Made by a program: the position numbers and the translations under genes. The notes beneath the pieces are model-generated. The model saw only the letters and a program-made list of their open reading frames with translations, did not search any database and had not been told where the DNA came from. Positions 38,054 through 47,434 of a DNA stretch of 58,289 nucleotides are shown here, one piece after another. Every line of letters begins with the position of its first letter. Within the stretch, counting starts at the first letter, position 1. Source of the DNA: a virus; the IMG/VR virus record IMGVR_UViG_3300027513_000017, positions 1 to 58,289 of that record; one strand, written 5' to 3'.

Positions 38054-39502
38054 ATGAAAATAATTACTCCCATACTCAATCGACTTGGCTTACAGCATAA
38101 GGCCGCGAGCGACGTACCCGATCTCGGTCCACAGAGCCTTGCTGAGCCCACTTATCGTTTTAACGGGTGGGGTTGGAATCGCTTTCGCGGGCGAATAGAC
38201 CACAGAGCCGAGGTGGGCGATCTGGATGGTAATTCACTAGCGATGGCGGTAGTAAATTACACCGCATCGAGAATCCCCGAAGCCAAGCCGGTAGTGGTTA
38301 CGACAAAGGGTGACGAGGTTATTAGTGATCCGTTTCACCCGATGGCGAAGTTAATCCGTCGTCCCAACAATCATCATGTGTGGGCGAACTATGTTCTGGC
38401 CTGTTCTATGTCGTGGTGGTTCTCAGGTAACTGCTATTTCTACAAAGCTCGTTCCGTCTCAGGTGAGGTTGTTGCCCTTTGGTATCTGCCACACTTCTTA
38501 GTCAGACCCCGCTGGCCGAATGATCGGGCTAATCCGCAAGTTCCCTCTGACGCTAAGAACGATCCGTTTCTTTCCCATTATGAGTATCGGGTGCCTGGGC
38601 GCGAGCCGGTTCTGTACCCCGCAAAGGATATTGTTCACTTAAAGCGCGGCGTGGATCTCAGTAATGCAAGGCTAGGATTGGGCGCGTTTGAGTCGTTGTT
38701 TAAGGAGTTGTATGGCGATGAAAAGATGGCCCTATATACAGCGGCGATAATGTCCAATATGGGCATTCAGGTGCCTGTAATCTCTCCGAAAGACGGGGGG
38801 ACGGTTAGCGAGACACAGGCGGGCGCAATGAAGGAGATGTGGCTATCGAAGACCACCGGGGAAAACGCGGGCGAGCCGGTAATCCTTACTGAGGCAATTG
38901 ACATTGAGAAGTTTGGGTTTAACCCTTCCGAGTTGGATCTATCTGTCTTACGGATGATCCCCGAGTCTCGAGTAGCGGCAGTGACCGGCATTCCGGCAGC
39001 GACGTTACAGTTGATGGTCGGGCTACAAAATGGGACTTCCTATGCATCGAGTGAGCAGGCAAGACAGCAAGGATATGAAGAGGTGATTATCCCGATTCAG
39101 TCTGTGTGGGCGGAAGAGTTTACGTGGCAGTTACTGGCCGACTTCAAAGGTTCACAGAACTCCGAGTTTGCGTTCGATACTTCGAGCGTGCGGGTACTGC
39201 AGGAAGATCGTGACAATCTCTTCCGTAGAGAGACAGACGCACTAAGGTCAGGTGGACAGACGCTTAACCAATTCCTGCAAGCGGTCGGAAAGAAGCCAAT
39301 AGGGCCAGAGGGTGACATCTATTATGTACCCGGTATGTGTAAGCCAATGACCGCAGAGCGAATTCTAGCCTCGGCTGATGGTTCATTAGCGCCTGATCCG
39401 ATTGATCCATCTGTTGAGGCGGCTCAACAAGCGGCTGATATTGAGAAGATGTTTGCAGACCTTGAGGCGCAGATGAAAGGCTTCCATGCAAACGCTCGCT
39501 GA
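38054..39502 (+). CDS. Portal protein (HK97 family)
   Basis: 482 aa. NSLAMAVVNYTASRIPEAKP, NNHHVWANYVLACSMSWWFS with GNCYFYKAR, LWYLPHFLVRPRW and DIVHLKRGVD follow the HK97-type portal order. TGIPAATLQLMVGLQNGTSY is the conserved wing/stem segment. It forms the dodecameric vertex through which DNA passes. It follows the terminase gene without a gap and overlaps the next by 17 bp. Confidence 0.95.
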   Translation: MKIITPILNRLGLQHKAASDVPDLGPQSLAEPTYRFNGWGWNRFRGRIDHRAEVGDLDGNSLAMAVVNYTASRIPEAKPVVVTTKGDEVISDPFHPMAKLIRRPNNHHVWANYVLACSMSWWFSGNCYFYKARSVSGEVVALWYLPHFLVRPRWPNDRANPQVPSDAKNDPFLSHYEYRVPGREPVLYPAKDIVHLKRGVDLSNARLGLGAFESLFKELYGDEKMALYTAAIMSNMGIQVPVISPKDGGTVSETQAGAMKEMWLSKTTGENAGEPVILTEAIDIEKFGFNPSELDLSVLRMIPESRVAAVTGIPAATLQLMVGLQNGTSYASSEQARQQGYEEVIIPIQSVWAEEFTWQLLADFKGSQNSEFAFDTSSVRVLQEDRDNLFRRETDALRSGGQTLNQFLQAVGKKPIGPEGDIYYVPGMCKPMTAERILASADGSLAPDPIDPSVEAAQQAADIEKMFADLEAQMKGFHANAR

Positions 39503-40373
39503 GAAAGTCCAGACTCTAAGACTCCATGCGTACAAGGCCGTGAAGCTGGTTCAGTTTTGGGAGTCAGCACTAAAGGAGCATGGTGAACTTCGCGCAGAGC
39601 AGTTTTACCTCCACCTCGGCCTAAATCACATTCAAAGGAAAGGTGTTGAGTGGGAAGGACTCACCCTCTCCCGTGAGCCCACCGAAGCAGAAAAGATCGC
39701 TGTCAAAGGTGTTTCAGTCACTCAGGAATCAGCTAAGGAAGCAATTAACAAAACGCTTCTAAAACTCCGCACCGAGTTGATTGATGATGGTCTGCACCAG
39801 ATAGCTAAACTTGAGCCATCGGAGTATCACGCGCTCATTCTGGAAGCCCCAAAGGATCTCGAAAAAGAATTACGTGGCAAGCTCAGTGCGATCCACAAGC
39901 AGGGCCGACAGTTAGTCGCTAACGAGTTGGGCAAGAAAGACGCGCTCCCTGATTACGATGATGAAGAACTCGATACGCTGACAGGCTTAACAAATGCGCG
40001 GGTAGCAAATGACGTGCAGTCACGTATTGCTGACGCGGCAGCAAGGCATCGACAGGCGGGACTTGAAGGCGATGAGTTGATGGTCGCGATCGCTGATGAG
40101 ATTAGCGGCGGGTCGGTGTCGTACATCGACCGGGCAAGTATTGGGCTAGGCAACAAGGTGATCGGTCTAGGTAGGAGTTGGGAGGCGCAACGCAGGTCTG
40201 ATAGTTGGGGGCGGGTAGAATATTCAGCTCTGCTTGATAACAACGTGTGTGGCCCGTGCGCGAGTGAGGACGGTAAAACCGCGAATAGTGAAGATGATTT
40301 ACAGCCCGCGCCAAATCCTGAATGTGAAGGGAGTGACTATTGCCGTTGCTTCCACGTGTACATCAATCAATGA
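39486..40373 (+). CDS. Minor head protein (Mu gpF / SPP1 gp7-like)
   Basis: 295 aa. The N-terminal 170 residues are helical. The C-terminus has VEYSALLDNNVCGPCASEDG, a central D...C..C.ED.K, and CRCFHV at the end. This matches the phage head morphogenesis module found in Mu gpF-like proteins. It is present in a few copies inside the head. It is the last head gene before the glycan cassette begins. Confidence 0.87.
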   Translation: MQTLAEKVQTLRLHAYKAVKLVQFWESALKEHGELRAEQFYLHLGLNHIQRKGVEWEGLTLSREPTEAEKIAVKGVSVTQESAKEAINKTLLKLRTELIDDGLHQIAKLEPSEYHALILEAPKDLEKELRGKLSAIHKQGRQLVANELGKKDALPDYDDEELDTLTGLTNARVANDVQSRIADAAARHRQAGLEGDELMVAIADEISGGSVSYIDRASIGLGNKVIGLGRSWEAQRRSDSWGRVEYSALLDNNVCGPCASEDGKTANSEDDLQPAPNPECEGSDYCRCFHVYINQ

Positions 40374-40984
40374 ACCCCTGGCAATTCTTCGACCGCAAAG
40401 TCTGTCTTTCTCTCCAAGACCACGAGTGGCAAAAGGGTGTGGCCGAGTTTGAGCGCATTGGCCTTCATGGTGTCGAGCGGTATCAGGCAGTAAAAGAGAT
40501 TGGTCCACACCAGAGCTTTAGTCATTCAGAACGAAACATTCTCATTGACTTCTACCATTCAGACGCGGACACGCTGTTACATCTTGAGGATGACGTTGCA
40601 TTCAGGGAGATGGATCACCTTGAACGCGCTCTGGCAGAGTTACCGATGGATTGGGACATTCTTTATCTCGGGGCTAATTTGATCTGTTGGGACAATGGCG
40701 AGCCGCAACCGGAGAGATATTCACCGCACTTGTTCAGGGTGTACGCCGCATGGACAACTCACGCAGTGGCGTACAACAAGAAGTGTGTGTTTGAAATCTT
40801 AGCGAAGCAGTCAGAGTTCAGCGTGCAGATGTTCGACAATTATTTGTCGGGTAGGTTGAGTGAGTTCAACGCTTACGTTGTGGCGCCAATGGTTGCTTAT
40901 CAGAGACCACGTTACAGCAGTATTTGGGAACGAGAAGACGATTACACCCCAATCTTTGAAGCGAGTGACGGGAAACTGAAATGA
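40370..40984 (+). CDS. GT25-like glycosyltransferase 1
   Basis: 204 aa from ATG 40370, overlapping the head gene by 4 bp. LLHLEDDVAF holds the DxD-type metal site (EDD), preceded by a short Rossmann-like start, and WDILYLGANLICW plus VYAAWTTHAVAYNKKCVFEI follow the GT25 (LPS-type) order. VQMFDNYLSG continues the family with an acidic catalytic region. It transfers a sugar from a nucleotide donor. Donor and acceptor are unknown. First gene of the cassette. Confidence 0.78.
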   Translation: MNPWQFFDRKVCLSLQDHEWQKGVAEFERIGLHGVERYQAVKEIGPHQSFSHSERNILIDFYHSDADTLLHLEDDVAFREMDHLERALAELPMDWDILYLGANLICWDNGEPQPERYSPHLFRVYAAWTTHAVAYNKKCVFEILAKQSEFSVQMFDNYLSGRLSEFNAYVVAPMVAYQRPRYSSIWEREDDYTPIFEASDGKLK

Positions 40985-41169
40985 CACCCGGCAAGAAAGG
41001 TTACAACCCTGAAATAGCGGAGCTATTCTTCAAGCGTCTCCGGCAGTGTGAGGGTAATGTCACTCTTGTTTGTAAGCGACTGGACATAGCCCACGCTACG
41101 CCTTACGCATGGAAGCAGAAGTATCCAGAGTTTGCGAAGCGGTGGGAGGAGTTGAAGAAGGCCGCATGA
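40981..41169 (+). CDS. Small helix-turn-helix protein, 62 aa
   Basis: MTPGKKGYNPEIAELFFKRL, then EGNVTLVCKRLDIAHATPYA and WKQKYPEFAKRWEEL form a helix-turn-helix similar to those in terminase small subunits and transposases. It is nested between two glycosyltransferase genes, with 4-bp overlaps on both sides. It may bind phage DNA or regulate the cassette. Confidence 0.65.
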   Translation: MTPGKKGYNPEIAELFFKRLRQCEGNVTLVCKRLDIAHATPYAWKQKYPEFAKRWEELKKAA

Positions 41170-41942
41170 TTCATTTAGTCACATTTGCAGATGAGTCGAT
41201 GAGCAGAGCGCGTCAGTTATGTGCTGATAGCGCAATTCGCCACGGTGTTAATCAGGTGCATCTGTGTTCGCCTGAATTCCCAACAACGGAACGCGGTTAC
41301 GGCTTTTGGCGTTGGAAGCCGGAGATGATAATCGATCGCATGAACGGTACTGAGTTCGTTGACCCGCTCAAAGACGGAGAAATCTTGATCTACAGCGATG
41401 CCGGAATCGAGTTCATCAACTCCGTCTCCCACATCATCGAGCGCATGGATCAGGACATCTTTCTATTTGGAAACAACTGGGAACACGCGCATTGGTGCAA
41501 GAGAGACATTGTTCAATGCGTCTGGCCCACTGGTAACGATGCTCCACCAGATGAAACGGTCGTGTTAGATCCGCGCCCGTGGTCGGATTTCGGCAAGCAA
41601 GTGCAAGCCTCAGTAATCTTCTTTCGTGTCTCTGACTACTCTAGAAAGTTTGTGGCTGAATGGTTGCAGTGGTGCTTGTTTGAAGGTGGGCGATTGATAG
41701 ACGACTCACCAAGCAGGGTTCCAAACCATCCAGAGTTTAGAGAGAACAGACACGATCAAGCGATACTGACTACGCTGGCGTATAGGGAAGGGATTAAACT
41801 TCATTATTGGCCTAGTGTGTACAACAAGGGCGGTTCCCCTGAGTTTGTGTACGACAAGTTGCCTGAGTATCAGAGTGACGACTATCCCGTGTTGTTTTCT
41901 CACCACAGGAAACGCAATCACGAATGGAGCGAAGCTGCATGA
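41166..41942 (+). CDS. GT-A-type glycosyltransferase
   Basis: 258 aa from ATG 41166. MIHLVTFADESMSRARQLCA starts a nucleotide-sugar fold. RGYGFWRWKPEMI and ILIYSDAGIEF (metal-binding Asp) are hallmarks of a family of small bacterial glycosyltransferases near polysaccharide genes. NRHDQAILTTLAYREGI follows as the acceptor-side helix. No signal peptide or membrane helix is seen, so it acts in the cytoplasm. Confidence 0.75.
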   Translation: MIHLVTFADESMSRARQLCADSAIRHGVNQVHLCSPEFPTTERGYGFWRWKPEMIIDRMNGTEFVDPLKDGEILIYSDAGIEFINSVSHIIERMDQDIFLFGNNWEHAHWCKRDIVQCVWPTGNDAPPDETVVLDPRPWSDFGKQVQASVIFFRVSDYSRKFVAEWLQWCLFEGGRLIDDSPSRVPNHPEFRENRHDQAILTTLAYREGIKLHYWPSVYNKGGSPEFVYDKLPEYQSDDYPVLFSHHRKRNHEWSEAA

Positions 41943-42538
41943 CATTCGTTCCACGCGTAACCCTCAACGAAGAATCACAAGCAATCTGGCAAGGTGAAAA
42001 CCTTGAGCATCTGCGCTATGAATACGACCTCAAGCCTGACGATGTTGTAATCGACATTGGGGCGCACACAGGGGAATTCAGCCAGCGGATGGTTGAGAAG
42101 TTTCATTGTAAGGCAATCGCTATCGAGCCAACGGGATTCATTACTGATGAGGTGATGGCGAATAAGTCAATCGAAGTGATTCCACAGGCGGCATCGGATT
42201 ACGATGGGCTGCAATCATTTGGCGGTCTCTCACTTTACACTTCCATTTATGAACCGTCAGCGCATCGTTACCCTTGCTTTGATATTTGCACGCTGCTTGA
42301 AAAGTATCCTGACATTGGGTTGGTCAAAATAAACATCGAGGGCGGGGAGTATCGACTGTTGAAGCACGTTCTGCAATCAGGACTACATACCAGGATAAGG
42401 AACTTACAAGTGCAGTTCCATCAGCTTGAAGATCAACCTTATGAGCGGTGGTACGCGGAGATCGCAAATGAGCTGGCAGACACGCATGTTCTGTCGTTCC
42501 AGTATGAATACTGTTGGGAGAATTGGAGGCGAATGTGA
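41939..42538 (+). CDS. FkbM-family methyltransferase
   Basis: 199 aa. DVVIDIGAHTGEFSQRMVEK is SAM motif I, AIEPT motif II, and LVKINIEGGEYRLLKHVL the FkbM signature (usually KIDVEG.E). FkbM enzymes O-methylate sugars or small molecules, which fits the neighbouring glycosyltransferase genes. The ATGA overlaps both neighbours. Confidence 0.88.
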   Translation: MTFVPRVTLNEESQAIWQGENLEHLRYEYDLKPDDVVIDIGAHTGEFSQRMVEKFHCKAIAIEPTGFITDEVMANKSIEVIPQAASDYDGLQSFGGLSLYTSIYEPSAHRYPCFDICTLLEKYPDIGLVKINIEGGEYRLLKHVLQSGLHTRIRNLQVQFHQLEDQPYERWYAEIANELADTHVLSFQYEYCWENWRRM

Positions 42539-42735
42539 ACGCTAATTTTGAGGTTCGAGTTGGGCAAGAATGTTTCGGGAATATCGGGCTAGGTATAGTG
42601 CCGAAGCCAGACGGCCTCAAGGCTGTGTTGGTGGAAGTAAAGAACGGCGTCACCTACTTCAACACGGTCAAGGAATTGGACGCAGCCATTGATCTACTGA
42701 CAAAGGCCCGCGCTGAGGCGTTTCCCAATGCTTAG
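42535..42735 (+). CDS. Hypothetical protein within glycan cassette, 66 aa
   Basis: GTG 42535 overlaps the upstream stop. MNANFEVRVGQECFGNIGLG is followed by LVEVKNGVTYFNTVKELDAA and a C-terminal helix. A small alpha/beta fold. No relation to sugar enzymes is seen. It overlaps the next gene by 8 bp. Confidence 0.6.
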   Translation: MNANFEVRVGQECFGNIGLGIVPKPDGLKAVLVEVKNGVTYFNTVKELDAAIDLLTKARAEAFPNA

Positions 42736-43375
42736 TTTTGTAAACAAGTACGCGAAGAACATCTACGCCTCACAAAACGGCGAAGAAGGTATTTTGATCG
42801 AGTGCTGCAAGCGTCTTGGTATCGTTAAAGGTCATTCGGTAGAAGCTGGTGGTGCGAACGGATTATTTTGCAGTAACTCCGCGTTACTACTAAAAGACCA
42901 TCAATGGTCGGGTCTATTTGTCGAAGTGTCATACGACTTGCACCAACAGAGCAAAGCAAATTGGATTGACCGACCTGACGTAAGACACCAGTGTTCAAAG
43001 GTAGATGAGAAGAACATAAACGCCTTCGTAGATGAACGCTGTGATCTCGTCAGCTTAGATACTGACGGAAGCGACTATCGAATCTTTGAAGGCATGACAG
43101 CCAAGCCGAAGATCGTCATCGTGGAGATCGACAGCCGCATCCCGCCAGATGTGGATGAATTTAGCGCGCAGGGGGGTTCAGGATTCCGGCCAATGGTGCA
43201 ACTTGGGATCTCAAAAGGCTATTTTCTCCTTTGTCACGTTGGAAACTTGATATTCGTTGATCGTCAGTATAAAGAATTATTTCCAGAGATAGATGCTGAT
43301 CCATTGGAATATCCAGAAGCGTACTTTCTCGATGCGATCCTGACAGGTGATCGCTCGTACTTAGCCAATGTTTAA
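42728..43375 (+). CDS. FkbM-like methyltransferase 2
   Basis: 215 aa. SQNGEEGILIECCKRLGI and SVEAGGANGLFCSNSALLL form a variant SAM-binding start, GLFVEVSYD the second motif, and CDLVSLDTDGSDYRIFEGM the FkbM LD.DG.(D/E) motif. The layout is that of proteins annotated as NAD- or SAM-dependent methyltransferases of surface polysaccharides. Overlaps the next gene by 8 bp. Confidence 0.8.
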   Translation: MLSFVNKYAKNIYASQNGEEGILIECCKRLGIVKGHSVEAGGANGLFCSNSALLLKDHQWSGLFVEVSYDLHQQSKANWIDRPDVRHQCSKVDEKNINAFVDERCDLVSLDTDGSDYRIFEGMTAKPKIVIVEIDSRIPPDVDEFSAQGGSGFRPMVQLGISKGYFLLCHVGNLIFVDRQYKELFPEIDADPLEYPEAYFLDAILTGDRSYLANV

Positions 43376-43964
43376 TTTTGCCGCCATCCCGAAGTATTGC
43401 ATCAACCTGGCTCGCAGGGTAGACAGACGCGAACATGCGGAGCGGGAATTCCGGCAGCACGGGCTAGACGTTGAATTCATTACCGCCATTGACGGCAACG
43501 ATATTATCCTCCCTGAACTTAGCACTAAGGCACACGAGTATTACGCAAAGGGGAATTGGGCCTGCGTTCTGTCTCACTTATCAATTATCAAACAAGCGTC
43601 TACGGAATATATCTGCATTTTTGAAGACGACGTAAAATTGTGTGACGGGTTTACTGACCGCATGGCAAATATCGAACCACCGGCCTTTGATATTTTCTAT
43701 CTTGCGGGCGGGTACAAAGAAGGTGAAGACATTGGCAACGGATTCCATTCCGTAAAGGTGATGAATGGGACGTGGGCCTACATTCTTGGAAAAACTGCAG
43801 GGGAATTTATCGCGAGAAACATTACCTATAATTGGGGGCCGGATCAATTCTATTCTGACGTGCTGCTAAGTCGGTTTAGGGGCATCACCTACTTACCGTC
43901 AATGGCCACACCTTCGGCGTTAGCCGCAGACGGCGACATAGGGGGGCCGAGTACCGCAAGATGA
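43368..43964 (+). CDS. GT25 glycosyltransferase 2 (LPS type)
   Basis: 198 aa. PKYCINLARRVDRREHAERE with EFITAIDG is the textbook GT25 opening (INL.RR.DR...F...AIDG). WACVLSHLSIIKQA and YICIFEDDVKL (EDD) supply the acceptor loop and metal site. It is a better match than the first GT25 gene. The family adds galactose or glucose to LPS in known cases. Donor use here is open. Confidence 0.92.
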   Translation: MFNFAAIPKYCINLARRVDRREHAEREFRQHGLDVEFITAIDGNDIILPELSTKAHEYYAKGNWACVLSHLSIIKQASTEYICIFEDDVKLCDGFTDRMANIEPPAFDIFYLAGGYKEGEDIGNGFHSVKVMNGTWAYILGKTAGEFIARNITYNWGPDQFYSDVLLSRFRGITYLPSMATPSALAADGDIGGPSTAR

Positions 43965-44506
43965 GCGAGCACCTGGGAGGAGCATTCGAGGAAGGAGATC
44001 CACTCACGTTCATGCCCGACATTTGGGGCTACTTGTTGGTCAAGTATGCATTGAAATCGGTGCTTGATATTGGTTGTGGATTTGGTTATGCGTTGAAATG
44101 GTTTGCCGAGCAAGGCTGTCAGATTCTAGGTGTCGAGGGATGGCATGAAGCAGTGGAGAGGTCGCAAGTGCCGAGTGTTATTGAGCACGACTTTCAGGAC
44201 GGTATCCCTGAAATCAGCCAGTCGTTTGACCTCGTTTGGAGTGCGGAATTTTTAGAACACGTTGAGGAGCAATATCTACCGAACATCATGCCTGTTTTCC
44301 AAAAGGCGACGTATTCCTGTATTACTCATGGAGAACCAGGACAACCCGGGTATCATCACGTCAACTGTCAGTCTGACGGTTACTGGATTGATAAATTTGC
44401 TGAGTATGGAATGATCCTGAACGAACAAGAGACAGCACTGTTAAGGCGGACTGATCGAGGGGGATTGTACGGCAGACGGACGCTGATGTTGTTTACGACG
44501 CAATGA
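43961..44506 (+). CDS. Class I SAM methyltransferase
   Basis: 181 aa. SVLDIGCGFGYALKWFAEQG is motif I, ILGVEGW motif II, and FDLVWSAEFLEHVEEQYLPN the motif IV and EHV segment. A His-rich part (THGEPGQPGYHHVNCQSDGY) is typical of a methyltransferase family next to glycosyltransferase genes. Probably modifies a sugar. Confidence 0.86.
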   Translation: MSEHLGGAFEEGDPLTFMPDIWGYLLVKYALKSVLDIGCGFGYALKWFAEQGCQILGVEGWHEAVERSQVPSVIEHDFQDGIPEISQSFDLVWSAEFLEHVEEQYLPNIMPVFQKATYSCITHGEPGQPGYHHVNCQSDGYWIDKFAEYGMILNEQETALLRRTDRGGLYGRRTLMLFTTQ

Positions 44507-45264
44507 CAAACCTCGTTACCTTTAACATGCTAGGCCGCTATGGGCGACTCTGCAATCAGATGTACCAGATCGCGGGAGTGATTGGCGTAGCACGCAAGAA
44601 CGGCTTTGACTTCGCCTTCCCTCAGTGGCGCAACTGGGACCACGTTGAACGCTTTGGTTCAAGCGATGACTGCGATGTCTACAAGCATTTTGTTAATCCA
44701 CTTCCCTTATACGATGGCCCGTCACTCCCTAATCAATCAGTCGAGTGGGGCTATCACGATGTCAAACTAACTCAAGCCGTAAGCCTCTCAGGTCACTTTC
44801 AGTCAGAGAAATACTTTGAACACGCGATCGATGAGGTCAAGTGGTACTTCACAATGAAGGACGAACCTCTGTGTAATGACTATGTGGCGATCCACGTTCG
44901 GCGGGGGGATTACGATGACGCCTATCACCCGCGAGTCCCTGAGAGTTACTACCGAGCGGCAATGAGTGAGTTTCCCGATGCTCAGTTTCTAGTTTTCAGT
45001 GATGACATTGCGGAATGTAAAGAAATGTTTGGCTCGGAGGTCGATTACTCCGATGGACGTGATTACCTAGAGGACTTCAAGTTACTGAAACGCTGTAGGC
45101 ACTTCATCATTGGTAACAGCTCCTACGGGGCAATGGCGGCAGTATTAGGCGAAGCGGAAGACAAGAGAGTGGTGACACCGCGTCCGTGGTTTGGCCCTAA
45201 GTACACCGGAATTACGGGTGCAGATATTTATCCTTCAGGCGCGGTGATTATTGACTACGCATGA
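44503..45264 (+). CDS. GT11 fucosyltransferase (alpha-1,2 type)
   Basis: 253 aa. [20 protein letters not shown] is the GT11 motif (GR.GN.MFQ variant), and [20 protein letters not shown] is the conserved H.RRGDY donor-binding motif. [16 protein letters not shown] and [16 protein letters not shown] are further GT11 blocks. It uses GDP-L-fucose, which the two genes directly downstream would make. The linkage type is inferred from the family. Confidence 0.93.
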   Translation: MTNLVTFNMLGRYGRLCNQMYQIAGVIGVARKNGFDFAFPQWRNWDHVERFGSSDDCDVYKHFVNPLPLYDGPSLPNQSVEWGYHDVKLTQAVSLSGHFQSEKYFEHAIDEVKWYFTMKDEPLCNDYVAIHVRRGDYDDAYHPRVPESYYRAAMSEFPDAQFLVFSDDIAECKEMFGSEVDYSDGRDYLEDFKLLKRCRHFIIGNSSYGAMAAVLGEAEDKRVVTPRPWFGPKYTGITGADIYPSGAVIIDYA

Positions 45265-46235
45265 CTAGAGCGTTAATAACCGGAATCACGGGTCAAGACG
45301 GTAGTTACTTAGCTGAACTGCTTCTGAGTAAGGGATATGAAGTACACGGCATCGTCCGACGATCTTCTTCCTTCAATACGGGTCGCATAGACCACATCTT
45401 TGAACAGTTACACCTTCACTTTGCCGATCTCACCGACTCTTGCTCGTTAATGAATCTCTTGCAGAAGGTTCAGCCTCACGAAGTCTACAACCTCGGCGCA
45501 CAGTCGCACGTACAAGTCTCGTTTGACATTCCTGAATACACCGGAAATGCCACCGGTCTTAGTGCTACTCGATTACTAGAGTCCATTCGAGGGCTACAAC
45601 TTGAACCGAAGTTCTACCAGGCATCATCTTCTGAGCTGTTTGGTCAGGTCAAAGAGATCCCACAACGGGAAACGACACCGTTCTACCCACGCTCCCCGTA
45701 TGGATGCGCGAAGGCTTATGCATATTACGTGACGGTAAACTACCGAGAAGCATTCGGGATGCAGGCGAGCAACGGGATTCTCTTTAACCATGAGTCCGAA
45801 CGGCGCGGGGAGACATTCGTATCGCGCAAGATTACGCGAGCAGCCACTAGAATTAAACTCGGCCTACAGGACAAACTGTTCTTAGGGAACCTTGATGCAC
45901 AGCGCGATTGGGGCCACGCAAAAGACTATGTGAGAGCGATGTACCTAATGCTCCAGCATGATGCGGATGACTACGTAATCGCTACAGGTGAGACGCACTC
46001 AGTCAGAGAGTTTCTGACGGCGGCATTTGGTTATCTGGATCTCGATTGGAAGCGATATGTAGAGGTTGATCAGCGATACTTCCGACCGGCAGAGGTTGAT
46101 TTCCTGCAAGGTGACGCAAGCAAGGCAAGAAGGGTTTTAGGATGGGAGCCGGAAATAGGATTCACCGACTTAGTGCAATCAATGGTTGATGCAGATCTGA
46201 AATTAGCGCGGAATGAGGTACTTCTAGCCGCGTGA
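45261..46235 (+). CDS. gmd: GDP-mannose 4,6-dehydratase
   Basis: 324 aa, a normal length for the shorter members of this family. [20 protein letters not shown] is the NADP-binding start and [18 protein letters not shown] the second family signature. SSSELFGQV with [20 protein letters not shown] contains the Ser/Glu and the YxxxK catalytic residues. [19 protein letters not shown] is the GMD-specific substrate segment. It converts GDP-mannose to the 4-keto-6-deoxy intermediate used by the next enzyme. Overlaps both neighbours by 4 bp. Confidence 0.97.
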   Translation: MTRALITGITGQDGSYLAELLLSKGYEVHGIVRRSSSFNTGRIDHIFEQLHLHFADLTDSCSLMNLLQKVQPHEVYNLGAQSHVQVSFDIPEYTGNATGLSATRLLESIRGLQLEPKFYQASSSELFGQVKEIPQRETTPFYPRSPYGCAKAYAYYVTVNYREAFGMQASNGILFNHESERRGETFVSRKITRAATRIKLGLQDKLFLGNLDAQRDWGHAKDYVRAMYLMLQHDADDYVIATGETHSVREFLTAAFGYLDLDWKRYVEVDQRYFRPAEVDFLQGDASKARRVLGWEPEIGFTDLVQSMVDADLKLARNEVLLAA

Positions 46236-47119
46236 AGACGTATATATCAGGACATACAGGATTAGTTGGCTCTGCTTTACTCCGGCGTCTCCCTGACTCT
46301 ATCACGCGCACGCGGGCAGAACTAGACCTGACCGACCAAAGGGCTGTTGACTACTTCTTCCACAAAGAGAAACCGGAATACGTTTACCTGGCAGCGGCTA
46401 AAGTCGGCGGGATACACGCTAATCAAACCTATCCGGCAGACTTCATTAGACACAATCTCGCCATCCAAACGAACGTGGTTCATTCCGCGTGGCAGCATGG
46501 CGTAAAGAAACTAATCTTTCTTGGCTCATCATGTATCTACCCTCGTGATTGTCCACAACCGATGAAGGAAGAATATCTATTGTCAGGCCAGTTGGAACCT
46601 ACAAATCAGTGGTACGCGGTCGCCAAGATAGCCGGCTTGAAGATGTGTGAGGCTTATCGGAATCAGTATGGGTTGAATTGCGTGTCAGTGATGCCTACAA
46701 ACCTTTACGGTCCTAACGATCATTTTGATTCGGTGAACTCTCATGTAGTTCCGAGTCTGATTAGTAAGTTTGCTAAGGGTGGCAAGGTAACGGTGTGGGG
46801 AACAGGCAAGCCAAAACGCGAACTGCTTCATGTTGATGACCTGGCTGATGCGCTCTTGACCATCATGGAGTCCTACGAAGGAGACCTAATCAACATCGGT
46901 TCAGGTGATGAAGTAACGATTCGGGAACTGGCAGAAATGATCGGAGAGATAGCCGGACACAGAGGGCCGGTTGAGTTTGACGAGACGAAACCAGACGGAC
47001 CAATGAGGAAACTGGTTGACGGTTCAAAACTTAAAGCTTTCTGGCAACCTAAAATCACGTTACATGAAGGTCTCCGCGCAACCTTTCAACACTATCAAGC
47101 ACGACTGGTACTTGCTTGA
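46232..47119 (+). CDS. fcl: GDP-L-fucose synthase
   Basis: 295 aa with a GTG start overlapping the gmd stop. [17 protein letters not shown] is the NADP loop, [20 protein letters not shown] a family signature, and [15 protein letters not shown] with [18 protein letters not shown] contains the catalytic Ser, Cys and Yxxx[11 protein letters not shown] closes the active site. It epimerises and reduces the GMD product to GDP-L-fucose, completing the two-step pathway from host GDP-mannose. Confidence 0.97.
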   Translation: MKTYISGHTGLVGSALLRRLPDSITRTRAELDLTDQRAVDYFFHKEKPEYVYLAAAKVGGIHANQTYPADFIRHNLAIQTNVVHSAWQHGVKKLIFLGSSCIYPRDCPQPMKEEYLLSGQLEPTNQWYAVAKIAGLKMCEAYRNQYGLNCVSVMPTNLYGPNDHFDSVNSHVVPSLISKFAKGGKVTVWGTGKPKRELLHVDDLADALLTIMESYEGDLINIGSGDEVTIRELAEMIGEIAGHRGPVEFDETKPDGPMRKLVDGSKLKAFWQPKITLHEGLRATFQHYQARLVLA

Positions 47120-47243
47120 TCACGGTTATGGATATTGTTTACGGTGCGGTACTGAGACTCCTGACAGTTATTGCGTAAAAGATGAGTTACCCACAGAACA
47201 AAGTCCCGAACATGCCGAACATTCCGCCTCCACCTGTACGTGA
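47064..47243 (+). CDS. Possible small Cys protein overlapping fcl, 59 aa
   Basis: ATG 47064 gives [20 protein letters not shown], then GYGYCLRCGTETPDSYC, a plausible zinc knuckle. It overlaps fcl by 56 bp and the next small gene by 62 bp in other frames, so only part may be real. The Cys motif argues for it, the overlaps against it. Confidence 0.42.
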   Translation: MKVSAQPFNTIKHDWYLLDHGYGYCLRCGTETPDSYCVKDELPTEQSPEHAEHSASTCT

Positions 47244-47346
47244 AGAACGTAAGTTGTCGGAACGTGATAAGAATCTGGAGATTGAGAGTATTAAGCGCAC
47301 GTTATACAACGCGCTCGATAAGTTGGAACGATTAAAGACTAAGTAG
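47182..47346 (+). CDS. Small helical protein, 54 aa
   Basis: MSYPQNKVPNMPNIPPPPVR followed by a charged helix to KLERLKTK. The Pro-rich start and helical end resemble small head-associated proteins. It is the last gene before the hairpin at 47393. Confidence 0.5.
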   Translation: MSYPQNKVPNMPNIPPPPVREERKLSERDKNLEIESIKRTLYNALDKLERLKTK

Positions 47347-47392
47347 TTTGACAATCATTTAGCGAGCCAGTGTACGCCTTTGAGCGTTACCC

Positions 47393-47434
47393 GCCCGCCG
47401 TGATCTTCGAAAGAGGATTGCGACGGGCTTTTTC
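47393..47434 (+). terminator. Terminator or attenuator ahead of the prohead protease
   Basis: GCCCG (47393-47397) pairs with CGGGC (47424-47428), enclosing a hairpin ATCTTC-GAAA-GAGGAT (47403-47418) closed on a GAAA tetraloop. TTTTTCGTTTT follows directly. A perfect TTGACA lies upstream at 47349-47354 but no good -10 box goes with it. It would reduce read-through from the glycan cassette into the head genes, or end a short transcript. Confidence 0.65.

Noticed and set aside
47349-47380. A sigma-70 promoter beginning with the perfect TTGACA at 47349
   Set aside because: The matching -10 position (TGTACG) is poor, so the -35 match alone is not enough. It is kept only as a note on the terminator entry.
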